Shown one piece after another: positions 26,637 to 33,426 of a DNA stretch of 64,000 bases. The notes below the pieces were generated by a model, which did no database searches, was not told the DNA's origin, and saw only the letters and a list, made by a program, of their open reading frames with translations. Positions within the stretch are counted from its first letter, which is position 1; each line of letters starts with the position of its first letter. The stretch comes from JBGSQR01 sp964509295 (GTDB lineage: Bacteria; Desulfobacterota; Desulfuromonadia; Geobacterales; Pseudopelobacteraceae): contig CAZDWS010000009.1 of the NCBI GenBank assembly GCA_964509295.1, positions 62,001 to 126,000 of the forward strand. Reading direction: 5' to 3'. A program made the position numbers and the translations under genes.

Positions 26637-27325
26637 TGATACGCGGAAAACTGCAGGTAATGGTAGTTGACGACGACTTCATGATCGCCAATCTGCACGG
26701 CAAGTATATTGAACAGCAGGAAGGATACGACCTGGCCGGAGTGGCGCACAACTACGAACAGACAATCACCAGACTGAAAGAGCTGCAGCCCGACCTGCTG
26801 CTGCTGGACGTCTACCTGCCGGATCATTCCGGTATAGAAGTACTGCGGACGATACGTGCCGAGAAAATTCCCTGCGATATTATCCTGATTACCGCCTCCA
26901 AAGAGCTGCCGGTGATTGAAGAAGCCTTCCGGCTCGGCATTTTCGACTATCTGATCAAACCTTTTGACCTGGGCCTGCTGAAAGATACCCTGGAAAAATA
27001 TCGCCGCTTCAAGATCCACCTGCAGTCAAATACCCAGCCGGACCAGAAGTTTGTGGAAGGGCTGAAAAAACTGAGGGCATCCCAATCGGCACCGACCCAG
27101 CAGGTTCAGAAAGGCATTGACACCAGGACCCTGGAGAGGATCAAGGAGATCATGCTGCAGGACAACGAATACCGGACAGCGGAACAATTCGCCGTAATGA
27201 CCGGAGTCAGCCGTTCCACCGCCCGCGCCTACCTGGATTTTCTGGTCACCCGGGGAATTGCAGAGGAGTTCCTTCAGTACGGCGCTGTCGGCAGACCGCA
27301 AAGGTTGTTTCGGATAAAAAGTTAA
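26636..27325 (+). CDS. Response regulator, CitB/DcuR family
   Basis: A 229-residue regulator with a receiver (VVDDDFMIANLH acidic pair, phosphorylatable Asp in LLLLDVYLPDHSG, LITASKE, LIKPFDL) and a C-terminal helix-turn-helix (EQFAVMTGVSRSTARAYLDFLV) as in CitB/DpiA/DcuR. The ATG at 26636, preceded by AGGAG, is preferred over the TTG one codon before. It is coupled to the kinase by a one-base overlap. The proposed binding sites are the motifs at 17646, 24670, 24785 and 24803. Confidence 0.92.
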   Translation: MIRGKLQVMVVDDDFMIANLHGKYIEQQEGYDLAGVAHNYEQTITRLKELQPDLLLLDVYLPDHSGIEVLRTIRAEKIPCDIILITASKELPVIEEAFRLGIFDYLIKPFDLGLLKDTLEKYRRFKIHLQSNTQPDQKFVEGLKKLRASQSAPTQQVQKGIDTRTLERIKEIMLQDNEYRTAEQFAVMTGVSRSTARAYLDFLVTRGIAEEFLQYGAVGRPQRLFRIKS

Positions 27326-27341
27326 AAACTAACCCCACCTG

Positions 27342-27421
27342 TCCTCCCCTTACCTAAGGGGAGGAACGTTCAAGCATGTCAGCTGGTTATTTCCCCCCTC
27401 TTAAGATAAGAGGGGGCTAGG
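27342..27421. repeat. Palindromic repeat, family B copy 2
   Basis: CCTCCCCTTACCTAAGGGGAGG, a ~35-bp spacer, then CCCCCCTCTTAAGATAAGAGGGGG. It lies directly after the response regulator stop and may act as its terminator. The right edge blends into the AGGAGG of the next gene. Confidence 0.78.
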
Positions 27422-27428
27422 AGGAGTT

Positions 27429-28040
27429 ATGAATCCTACTTCGACAAGCAACCTACTGAAGCCCATACTAACCACACTCCTTTTCACCCTCACAACTCTG
27501 CCGGCCTTCGCCAACGACGTCACCGACATGGCCGAATGCACCCTCAAGGTTTTTACGGAAATCAGCAAAACCAGAAAGTGGTCCGGCAAGCCTCCCAAAG
27601 GCTGCCAGGCTGCTGTTGCGATTGAAAAAAGGCAGGACGGGGTATTTGTAACCGCCTGGAAGATCAGGCAGGGGGACAATGGCTGGGTCAGGACATCTCT
27701 GACAGTCGCCATGGGATATGCTGAAATCGCAAGAAAGAAAGATCTGGAAAAAGCGGGGCGGGACATTACAAAACGGGCGGCAAAACTGGACCGCTGCCTG
27801 GACTCCATCAACACCAGCAACGACCCGCTGAACTGCCGGGACCGTGCTGTAAAATCCTATCTGGCAGGTGAAACCAGCGGCACTGAAAACCAGCGTCTGA
27901 TCTGGCTGGACGACAATGGCCGTCACGTTGTTGCAGAATACTCATCCGGCAACACCAGCGTCACCCCTACTCCACCGACAGAGCTGTTCAGCGGAGAAAT
28001 GTTGCCTCCAAACCTCATCATTAAGCTTGACTGGGAATAA
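27429..28040 (+). CDS. Secreted hypothetical protein
   Basis: A 203-residue protein I do not recognise. Residues 1-29 form a signal peptide (hydrophobic LLKPILTTLLFTLTTLPAFA, cleavage before NDVTD). The mature part has four cysteines (CTLK, KGCQ, DRCLD, NCRD), compatible with two periplasmic disulfides, and no membrane segment. AGGAGG stands just before the ATG, partly contributed by the family B repeat. It is flanked by repeat elements on both sides and appears monocistronic. Confidence 0.7.
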   Translation: MNPTSTSNLLKPILTTLLFTLTTLPAFANDVTDMAECTLKVFTEISKTRKWSGKPPKGCQAAVAIEKRQDGVFVTAWKIRQGDNGWVRTSLTVAMGYAEIARKKDLEKAGRDITKRAAKLDRCLDSINTSNDPLNCRDRAVKSYLAGETSGTENQRLIWLDDNGRHVVAEYSSGNTSVTPTPPTELFSGEMLPPNLIIKLDWE

Positions 28041-28206
28041 CTCCCCCGGCCTTCTCTCCTGCGCGCTGTAGCGCTGCCTACTCCGCCGAAGTAACCAGGC
28101 TACGAAGGACGGGTCGGCGCGCAAGCAGGCCCACCCTCTCCCAGAGTTAGAGGGTTTATAACCCTTCTCCCTCTGGGAGAAGGTGCCCCAACAGGGCGGA
28201 TGAGGG
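28041..28206. repeat. Palindromic GC-rich repeat, family A copy 3 with nested insert
   Basis: Contains the family A right arm (CCCTTCTCCCTCTGGGAGAAGG, GGGCGGATGAGGG) and a longer nested segment starting CTCCTGCGCGCTGTAGCGC and ending GGCGCGCAAGC, the same insert type as in the copy at 14871 but enlarged. It separates convergent genes and could act as a two-way terminator. Confidence 0.8.
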
Positions 28207-28211
28207 CGTTT

Positions 28212-29753
28212 TTAATCTCTGGAGATAACCACGTACCTGGCCGAATCCTCGTAAATCTCGTTGAACTTGTCCGCAGTATCAATAAATGCCTGCAGAACCC
28301 GGGGATCAAAATGTTCCGGCATGGTCCTGCCATCGCCATTGACAATTATATCCACCGCTTTCTGATGATCAAAATGCGGCTTGTAAACTCTGGGATTCCG
28401 CAGGGCGTCATACTGGTCGGCAATGATGGTGATTCTGGCCTCAATCGGTATTTCTTCGCCCTTCAGACCATTGGGATATCCGCTGCCGTCCCAGCGTTCA
28501 TGATGGGCAATGGCAATTCTGGCCGCCATCTGCATTCTTTGGTGTCCGCCGATGATCTTGGAACCGTATAAAGTATGGGACATCATTTCGTCCCACTCAG
28601 CTGGACTCAGGTTACCACCTTTTTTCAGAATTTCCGGAGCAACATGGATCTTGCCCACATCATGCAGTGATGCCTGCACACGTATGGCACGAACAAATTC
28701 CTCCGGCATGGTCAGTTGTCTTGCCAGTACCATACAGTAGTCGCCGACCCTCATGATGTGACTGCCCGTATCCTCATCATTTGCCTCGGAAGCACGTGCC
28801 AAAGCATAAACCATATAATCGAAAGCAGACTCCGTATCCTTGACCTGGGACGCAAGCGACTTTAGGAACAGGCTCTGCATGACTACACTGTTCAGCACCT
28901 CCGCATTATGATTGGACACATAGCAGTCGTAATTCAGAGCCAGAATACAAAAACTGTTGTTGGAACACTTAACCAGATTTTGAATCGGACCGACTGTTAT
29001 TGCCAGCTCATGCACCAGCCCGGAGATTTCCGATGCTCCGTCCGGCTGGTTATATGTATCCATCTCGGAAACTTCCGAAGCGGGAAAGACTACGCAGGGA
29101 TCAATGAACAGATCAAGGCGGTCTCTTCCAATCTGCGTCAATCGTCTGTCATAGCGATACCAGCGGCATTTTCCGGCCTGATTTCTCGTACCCACAATTA
29201 CCAGTTGCGGACTACCGTCCAGATTATCGTTTTTAGAAGTGATCATCTCCACCATGCTGTCAATTTTGTCCATAAAATTGAAATTGGCCGAATCAAAACT
29301 GGTCAGCATCTGCTCACCAAACATGGTCAGTCTGGCGATATTGTGGTAGGCATTTTTTAGCTTGTCACCCAGTTCCTTGACTTTCAGCAGCATCTTGATC
29401 CGTGCCAGCACTTCTTCGCCGTGAAACGGTTTGGAGATAAAATCCTCCGCCCCTGCCTCTATGCCCCTGATACGATCACCCCGGACGTTGGAGGCTGTTA
29501 TCATAATCACCGGGATGTTACTCAGTCTCTCATCTTGCTTGATCTTTCGGCAGACCTCAAAACCATCCATACCGGGCATCATGATATCAAGCAGTACCAG
29601 GTCAACAGACGCCGACTGCACAATCTGCAAAGCCTCTTTCCCATTTACGGCACTGACAATCTTGAACCCTTTCGGAACAAGCATGAACTCCAGCAGGCTC
29701 AGATTGGTCGGTTCATCATCAACGCACAGGATTACCGGATTATGTCTGTTCAT
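28212..29753 (-). CDS. Response regulator with HD-GYP phosphodiesterase domain
   Basis: About 513 residues: an N-terminal receiver (ILCVDDEPTNLSLLE, phosphorylatable Asp in VLLDIMMPGMDG, MITASN, ISKPFHG), a middle region of ~180 residues with no family I recognise, and a C-terminal HD-GYP domain (LHDVGKIHVAPEIL, HHERWDGSGYPNGLKGEEIP, RITIIADQYDAL). HD-GYP domains hydrolyse c-di-GMP; the metal-binding HD and the GYP triad are intact. The ATG at 29753 is chosen; an ATG at 29765 is equally possible and neither has a strong Shine-Dalgarno. The CheX-like genes upstream may be functionally linked. Confidence 0.88.
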   Translation of the reverse strand: MNRHNPVILCVDDEPTNLSLLEFMLVPKGFKIVSAVNGKEALQIVQSASVDLVLLDIMMPGMDGFEVCRKIKQDERLSNIPVIMITASNVRGDRIRGIEAGAEDFISKPFHGEEVLARIKMLLKVKELGDKLKNAYHNIARLTMFGEQMLTSFDSANFNFMDKIDSMVEMITSKNDNLDGSPQLVIVGTRNQAGKCRWYRYDRRLTQIGRDRLDLFIDPCVVFPASEVSEMDTYNQPDGASEISGLVHELAITVGPIQNLVKCSNNSFCILALNYDCYVSNHNAEVLNSVVMQSLFLKSLASQVKDTESAFDYMVYALARASEANDEDTGSHIMRVGDYCMVLARQLTMPEEFVRAIRVQASLHDVGKIHVAPEILKKGGNLSPAEWDEMMSHTLYGSKIIGGHQRMQMAARIAIAHHERWDGSGYPNGLKGEEIPIEARITIIADQYDALRNPRVYKPHFDHQKAVDIIVNGDGRTMPEHFDPRVLQAFIDTADKFNEIYEDSARYVVISRD

Positions 29754-29874
29754 CAAATACACCATCAATACTTTAGTTAAATCGAACGATCACTTTGAAG
29801 GGTATCACACAGCAGGATTTTTGCCACAAGCGGGGGAGTAATTATTCAGGTAATTGTGATTGGAAAGCGGATTT

Positions 29875-30405
29875 TTAATTACGCGGTATGTGAACATTCT
29901 TGCCCAGCATCACGCCCACATACAGATGTTCGTCGCTGTGTTTGAACTGGCAGCGCAGATTGGCCGGGTTTTCGATAATTTCTGAACAATCAAATTCATC
30001 GGTCTTGTATACGGAAATTTCCGACAGCCGGATTTCTTTATTGGCAGGAGAGAACAGAAGGCGTATATCACCGCCAAGCAGGGTGACCATATCGACCATG
30101 GCGGCTCGTTTACCCTCCTCAAGGCGGGACAGTTCCACACGTTTCATACGACTGGCCATAAGCTCTGCAAATGACTCAGAGCAACTGGCCCAGGCAACCC
30201 CGTTACAAGCGCCTTCAAAACCGATAATCGCGGTCATGGCCTTGTCCTGCTCAATAACATATTCCGACGCAGGCAGGCTATCCATTTCGATATCTGCAAA
30301 CACGCTGGTAAAATCGCCCACGCTCTTCATGACGCGATCCAGCAGATCATTTTTGTTGATCCATTGAGGTTTGTTTGTATTTACACAGGAAGCGTCAATT
30401 TGCAT
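29875..30405 (-). CDS. CheX-like chemotaxis phosphatase domain protein
   Basis: A 176-residue soluble protein whose central part (ACNGVAWASCSESFAELMASRM, then MVDMVTLLGGDIRLLFSP) resembles CheX/CheC-type domains that dephosphorylate CheY. The canonical ExxN pair cannot be assigned confidently: the second helix has DMVTLLGGDI where Glu and Asn are expected, so it may be a non-catalytic relative. The ATG at 30405 lies four bases after the stop of the upstream gene; the frame upstream of it is read-through. Confidence 0.6.
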   Translation of the reverse strand: MQIDASCVNTNKPQWINKNDLLDRVMKSVGDFTSVFADIEMDSLPASEYVIEQDKAMTAIIGFEGACNGVAWASCSESFAELMASRMKRVELSRLEEGKRAAMVDMVTLLGGDIRLLFSPANKEIRLSEISVYKTDEFDCSEIIENPANLRCQFKHSDEHLYVGVMLGKNVHIPRN

Positions 30406-30409
30406 ATAA

Positions 30410-30748
30410 TCAGACAGTCCTGAAAAATTCGGTTTTACCCTGATAAGGCTGCCTGATCCTGGACAACAGGACTTTTTCGCCCGCCTTGTGGCCGATTTCA
30501 CTCAGGCTGAAAGCAAAATCACCGTAAGGCTGCAGAAAACGACGCATCAAAAGACGTACAAAACCGGCGCTGAACTCTCTTGAATCAAATCCGATACTGT
30601 AGCAGTCCGCTTGTAACTGTGTCATGTCAACAACATGTCCGATAGAATTATTACGCATTCTCAAAGCCACCAGAATGACCGACTCAATATGCTCAAGCTC
30701 GGCATCCTCTTCCATTTCATTAAAATCATCATGAGTATATTCTTGCAT
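30410..30748 (-). CDS. Hypothetical acidic protein upstream of CheX-like gene
   Basis: A 112-residue protein with no family I recognise. The first 30 residues are strongly acidic (EYTHDDFNEMEEDAELEHIE); the remainder is helical with RLLMRRFLQPYGDF and a basic C-terminus. No signal peptide or membrane segment. The ATG at 30748 is used because GGAGGA lies five bases upstream; the ATG at 30760 would put that sequence inside the gene. Co-transcribed with the CheX-like gene four bases away. Confidence 0.65.
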   Translation of the reverse strand: MQEYTHDDFNEMEEDAELEHIESVILVALRMRNNSIGHVVDMTQLQADCYSIGFDSREFSAGFVRLLMRRFLQPYGDFAFSLSEIGHKAGEKVLLSRIRQPYQGKTEFFRTV

Positions 30749-30818
30749 GGCTTCCTCCATCTATGTTCGATTGCTTAGGTTACCCTCTACAGCAATACAC
30801 AGACAGTGCCAACTTTAT

Positions 30819-30872
30819 CCGGAAAAACAGTTTATTTTCGAGCAGACCACCAGTTCGCAACTGTTTTTCCGG
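30819..30872. repeat. Perfect 14-bp inverted repeat upstream of the CheX-like operon
   Basis: CCGGAAAAACAGTT (30819-30832) and AACTGTTTTTCCGG (30859-30872) separated by 26 nt. On the minus strand it lies 71-124 bp before the ATG at 30748. On plus it is followed by TTTTTAAA, so it could end rightward transcription, but no gene reads into it. Otherwise an operator or a leader hairpin. Confidence 0.7.
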
Positions 30873-31020
30873 TTTTTAAATACGGGCAAAAAACACTGTA
30901 CAAGAGGTTAACACTGCGTTTTTACTTGTCAAGTGCCGTTAGAATAAAAAAATTATAAAAGGACAATATTTGTGAAAAAAGCGGGCAAGAGCGTTGGGGT
31001 TATTTTCAGATCAGGCGGGC

Positions 31021-31172
31021 TGTAAAGTTTTGTTACGACATCAAAGGGGCGGTACTGCAACATACTGATTCAAGTGTGTTTACGGCCAGGTGTAACGTTT
31101 GTTTACATCATCAGCAAAAAGCTCATGAATCCTTTACTGGTGGGTCTTTGCGGTTGGTGTATATTTTGTTAC
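31021..31172. repeat. Three spaced TGTAA...TTAC dyads
   Basis: TGTAAAGTTTTGTTAC (31021-31036), TGTAACGTTTGTTTACA (31091-31107) and TGTATATTTTGTTAC (31158-31172) start about 70 and 67 bp apart, each preceded by a GC-rich GGCGGG/GGCCAGG/GCGGTTGG segment and followed by (G)ACATCA-like sequence. This gene-free stretch of about 470 bases (30761-31227) otherwise contains the inverted repeat at 30819. The half-sites resemble the arms of the higBA operator palindrome (TGTAAC/GTTACA). Confidence 0.6.
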
Positions 31173-31227
31173 GCCACGCACCACTCCCTGCCTGGAGGCA
31201 CTTACTTCCGGTGGCGGGAGTAGAAAA

Positions 31228-31518
31228 TCAGGCGGCCTTTGCCAACGGAAGCGGTTCCACAAGTGGCCGTTTTTCCTGTAAAGACTTCCAAAGATCCCAC
31301 TTCAACTGATTGGCAAGCCATGACTCCGGGGTAGTGCTGGTTAAAATGGCAACCCTGATGGCCATATCAGCCGTCATTGATGTATGACCGTTTAAAAGCC
31401 TGGAAAGATGTGGACGTGAAACCCCCAACCTGGAAGCAATCTCTCCGATAGACATTTCGGAAGGCAAAAACTCTTTTAAAACTTCACCCGGATGTGCCGG
31501 TTCATGCATGCGCATCAT
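31228..31518 (-). CDS. higA: HigA-type antitoxin (XRE helix-turn-helix)
   Basis: A 96-residue DNA-binding antitoxin starting MMRMHEPAHPGEVLKEFL, with HTH MSIGEIASRLGVSRPHLSRLLNG and the downstream TPESWLANQLKWDLWK segment, both characteristic of HigA. GAGGAG is six bases before the ATG at 31518, 10 bases after the toxin stop; upstream in-frame codons overlap the toxin gene and are rejected. It should bind its toxin and repress the operon through the palindrome at 31815-31840. Toxin-first order fits higBA. Confidence 0.9.
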   Translation of the reverse strand: MMRMHEPAHPGEVLKEFLPSEMSIGEIASRLGVSRPHLSRLLNGHTSMTADMAIRVAILTSTTPESWLANQLKWDLWKSLQEKRPLVEPLPLAKAA

Positions 31519-31528
31519 TTTAATCTCC

Positions 31529-31807
31529 TCAATGATAGTCCTGATAATCCACCAGAACCGCATCCTCACCTTCAAATTTGAAGGTTAATCTCCAATTGCC
31601 ATTTACCGTAATTGACCAATGTCCTGCCAGGGCACCACTTAAAGAATGGAGACGCCAACCTGGCGCATTCATGTCTTGCGGGCTTACTGCCACATCAAGT
31701 CGCGTCAACTGGATACGAAGTCGTGACGCATGATCTGGCTGAATTCCAGCTTTAGAGCCGGTCTCAAAGAACCCTTGAATCCCTTTGTGGCGAAAACTTT
31801 TAATCAT
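31529..31807 (-). CDS. higB: HigB-type toxin (RelE superfamily mRNA interferase)
   Basis: A 92-residue toxin. It opens IKSFRHKGIQGFFETGSKAGI and has the RLRIQLTRLDVAVSPQDM...GWRLHSLSG...GHWSITVNGNWRLTFKFEG and VDYQDYH segments of HigB/RelE ribosome-dependent RNases. Length is the family norm. It is followed after 21 bases by the antitoxin start (31518) and preceded by an exact palindrome. No frameshift or truncation visible, so the system is probably functional. Confidence 0.9.
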   Translation of the reverse strand: MIKSFRHKGIQGFFETGSKAGIQPDHASRLRIQLTRLDVAVSPQDMNAPGWRLHSLSGALAGHWSITVNGNWRLTFKFEGEDAVLVDYQDYH

Positions 31808-31814
31808 GGATAAC

Positions 31815-31840
31815 TGTAACCTGTTAGCTAACAGGTTACA
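31815..31840. promoter_or_regulatory. higBA operator, perfect 26-bp palindrome
   Basis: The left half TGTAACCTGTTAG is followed directly by its exact complement CTAACAGGTTACA. It ends eight bases before the higB start region and begins ten bases past the radical SAM gene stop. Position and symmetry are those of an autoregulatory HigA operator. Confidence 0.85.
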
Positions 31841-31849
31841 AGCAAAAAA

Positions 31850-33142
31850 TCAAGTTCGAATCACTTCCAAATCTTGTAAAACAATCCTCTCCAGCGTAGC
31901 ATCCAGCAGGTCGCGGCGGCAGTCAACACCGTCGATGGCGCCGGTGCGCAGCTTGCGCATGAAGCGGCAGCCGCCGAAACAGAGCGGCAGGTAGGCGCAG
32001 TCCAGACATTCGTCATTTTTCCACACATCCAGGTTGTGAGATCGGCTGTAATCGTTGATGCCGTCGGCCAGGGTACCAACCCTGTACTCTTCATGCCCCA
32101 TCAATACTGGACACTTGTATATGCCGCCGTCATAACCGATCACAAGATCATTCTCAAACTCAATCATGCATGCCGCAGAGCCCAGCTTGGGTGTCGGAAA
32201 ACCTCGTCGCAGGGCTTCGCCACGCAGATACAAACCTGCCTCCATCATCCACGGCTCACTGGTTGAAGCGCAGACATGGCTGTGATCGCCCCCCACGCTA
32301 CCATCCGATTTGGGCATAATCGGAGAAAACACCATCGCTTTCAGCTTTTTCGGATCAACTCCTTCGCCAATCAGATAATCAAGCAATTCGGGGAAACGCT
32401 GGTAATTTTCCTTAGCGTAATTTGCGCCAATATCGACAGGCACTATTTCATAAATATCCCGGACATTGGACAGAATAGTATCGAAACTTCCCTTACCGGA
32501 AACAAATGGGCGCTGCCTGTCGTGGATGTCCCTTGGCCCGTCAATCGTCACCCTGACAGCAGCCAGCCCCAGCGGCAAAAGCTCTTCAACAACCTGTCGA
32601 GTCAAAAGCGTTCCATTGGTAATGATGTTGAAATCAAATTTTACGTTGTTTTCACGGGCAATACCGGACAGACGTGCAGCGATTTTTTTCAGCATCGGCA
32701 GTGCCATCAATGCCTCACCACCGTAGAAATCCATCAGCACGTCACGACCAGCAACCATCTGCTCCGTCACGCGCTGAATCAGCAGTTCAGCAGTATCTTC
32801 ACTCATCACAAAATGCCCACGAAACGGATCTTCAAAGCAGTATGGACATGCCAAGGTGCATTCCAGCGTCAGCGTCACCAGCAAGGTAAAGGCACTTCTC
32901 TTACTGTTCAGGTTTTGGAAGAGAGTCCGCATTTCTTCACGTTCCACAGCATTGTCCTCGACCAGCACACCTTTGGACACCAGAACATCCAGCTCCCTTT
33001 CCGACAGCTCACCATTATTACGCACCCTGTTCCATAACGTCTCGGACAGTTCCAAAACGGCACAGCGCCTTGTGGCAACAAGCACAAGCCGTTCAGACTT
33101 GTTCGGGTGGTTATATACTTTTAAATAGCATGAAAGTTCCAT
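31850..33142 (-). CDS. Radical SAM/SPASM peptide maturase, geopeptide-type
   Basis: A 430-residue enzyme expected to modify the 32-residue peptide encoded just upstream. The radical SAM cluster motif is CTLACPYC (Cys-95, 99, 102), followed by YGGEAL and NIITNGTLL strands of the TIM barrel. The C-terminal SPASM region has DGGIYKCPVLMG, ECLDCAYLPLCFGGCRF and VDCRRD, enough cysteines for two auxiliary Fe-S clusters. The N-terminal ~85 residues are a separate segment that may bind the leader peptide. From memory it most resembles the 'geopeptide' maturases of Geobacter-like genomes; the chemistry performed is unknown. Confidence 0.88.
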   Translation of the reverse strand: MELSCYLKVYNHPNKSERLVLVATRRCAVLELSETLWNRVRNNGELSERELDVLVSKGVLVEDNAVEREEMRTLFQNLNSKRSAFTLLVTLTLECTLACPYCFEDPFRGHFVMSEDTAELLIQRVTEQMVAGRDVLMDFYGGEALMALPMLKKIAARLSGIARENNVKFDFNIITNGTLLTRQVVEELLPLGLAAVRVTIDGPRDIHDRQRPFVSGKGSFDTILSNVRDIYEIVPVDIGANYAKENYQRFPELLDYLIGEGVDPKKLKAMVFSPIMPKSDGSVGGDHSHVCASTSEPWMMEAGLYLRGEALRRGFPTPKLGSAACMIEFENDLVIGYDGGIYKCPVLMGHEEYRVGTLADGINDYSRSHNLDVWKNDECLDCAYLPLCFGGCRFMRKLRTGAIDGVDCRRDLLDATLERIVLQDLEVIRT

Positions 33143-33162
33143 TATTCTCTCCCTGGAAAGAT

Positions 33163-33187
33163 GGGGAGGACTTACTGCTCCCTCCCC
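33163..33187 (-). terminator. Hairpin between peptide gene and maturase (attenuator?)
   Basis: GGGGAGG and CCTCCCC arms, 11-nt loop, in the 54-bp space between the precursor stop and the maturase ATG. On the minus strand it is followed by only a short mixed T stretch (ATCTTTCC). A leaky terminator here would give more peptide than enzyme message, a common RiPP arrangement. Confidence 0.5.
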
Positions 33188-33196
33188 ACAACCACA

Positions 33197-33295
33197 CTAC
33201 CTGATTTTTGCAGAAGCAGCCGTGGTACAACAACCCTGCACAACTTCCTGACTATGTCCCTCTTCCAGCACCATCAAATCCTGATCTTCACGCAT
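33197..33295 (-). CDS. Candidate RiPP precursor peptide, 32 residues
   Basis: A short gene just upstream of the radical SAM maturase and in the same direction. It encodes an acidic leader (MREDQDLMVLEEGHSQEVV) followed by a C-terminal core QGCCTTAASAKIR with a twin-cysteine GCC motif; stop TAG at 33197. An excellent AAGGAGGT lies seven bases before the ATG, far stronger than chance for so small a frame. Leader-core shape, neighbour and ribosome-binding site support a modified peptide of the geopeptide kind. A second in-frame ATG at residue 8 is less likely. The mature product and its role are unknown. Confidence 0.8.
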   Translation of the reverse strand: MREDQDLMVLEEGHSQEVVQGCCTTAASAKIR

Positions 33296-33426
33296 TGGCG
33301 TCACCTCCTTTCACTTGGATGTACTGCACAAACTAAATTAGGTTAACACAATTATTTTAATTGCTCATTAAAACAATTGGACATACAAACAAATAGTCTG
33401 TAAAATCCGCGCCACTGGAATATATC
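33296..33426. promoter_or_regulatory. Divergent promoter region, peptide versus TonB receptor
   Basis: 131 bp separate the peptide gene (leftward) from the TonB receptor gene (rightward). It is AT-rich and holds the dyad TTTTAAT-5 nt-ATTAAAA (33355-33373) flanked by CAATT elements, a candidate shared operator. I could not assign -35/-10 boxes confidently in either direction. Confidence 0.45.

Noticed and set aside
30784..30812. TGGCAC-like element near 30806 (minus) as a sigma-54 promoter of the CheX-like operon
   Set aside because: The -12 doublet is GT, not GC, and the remainder is poor; not supported.
32276..33037. 253-codon plus-strand frame over the radical SAM gene
   Set aside because: Antisense of a gene with intact CxxxCxxC and SPASM motifs.
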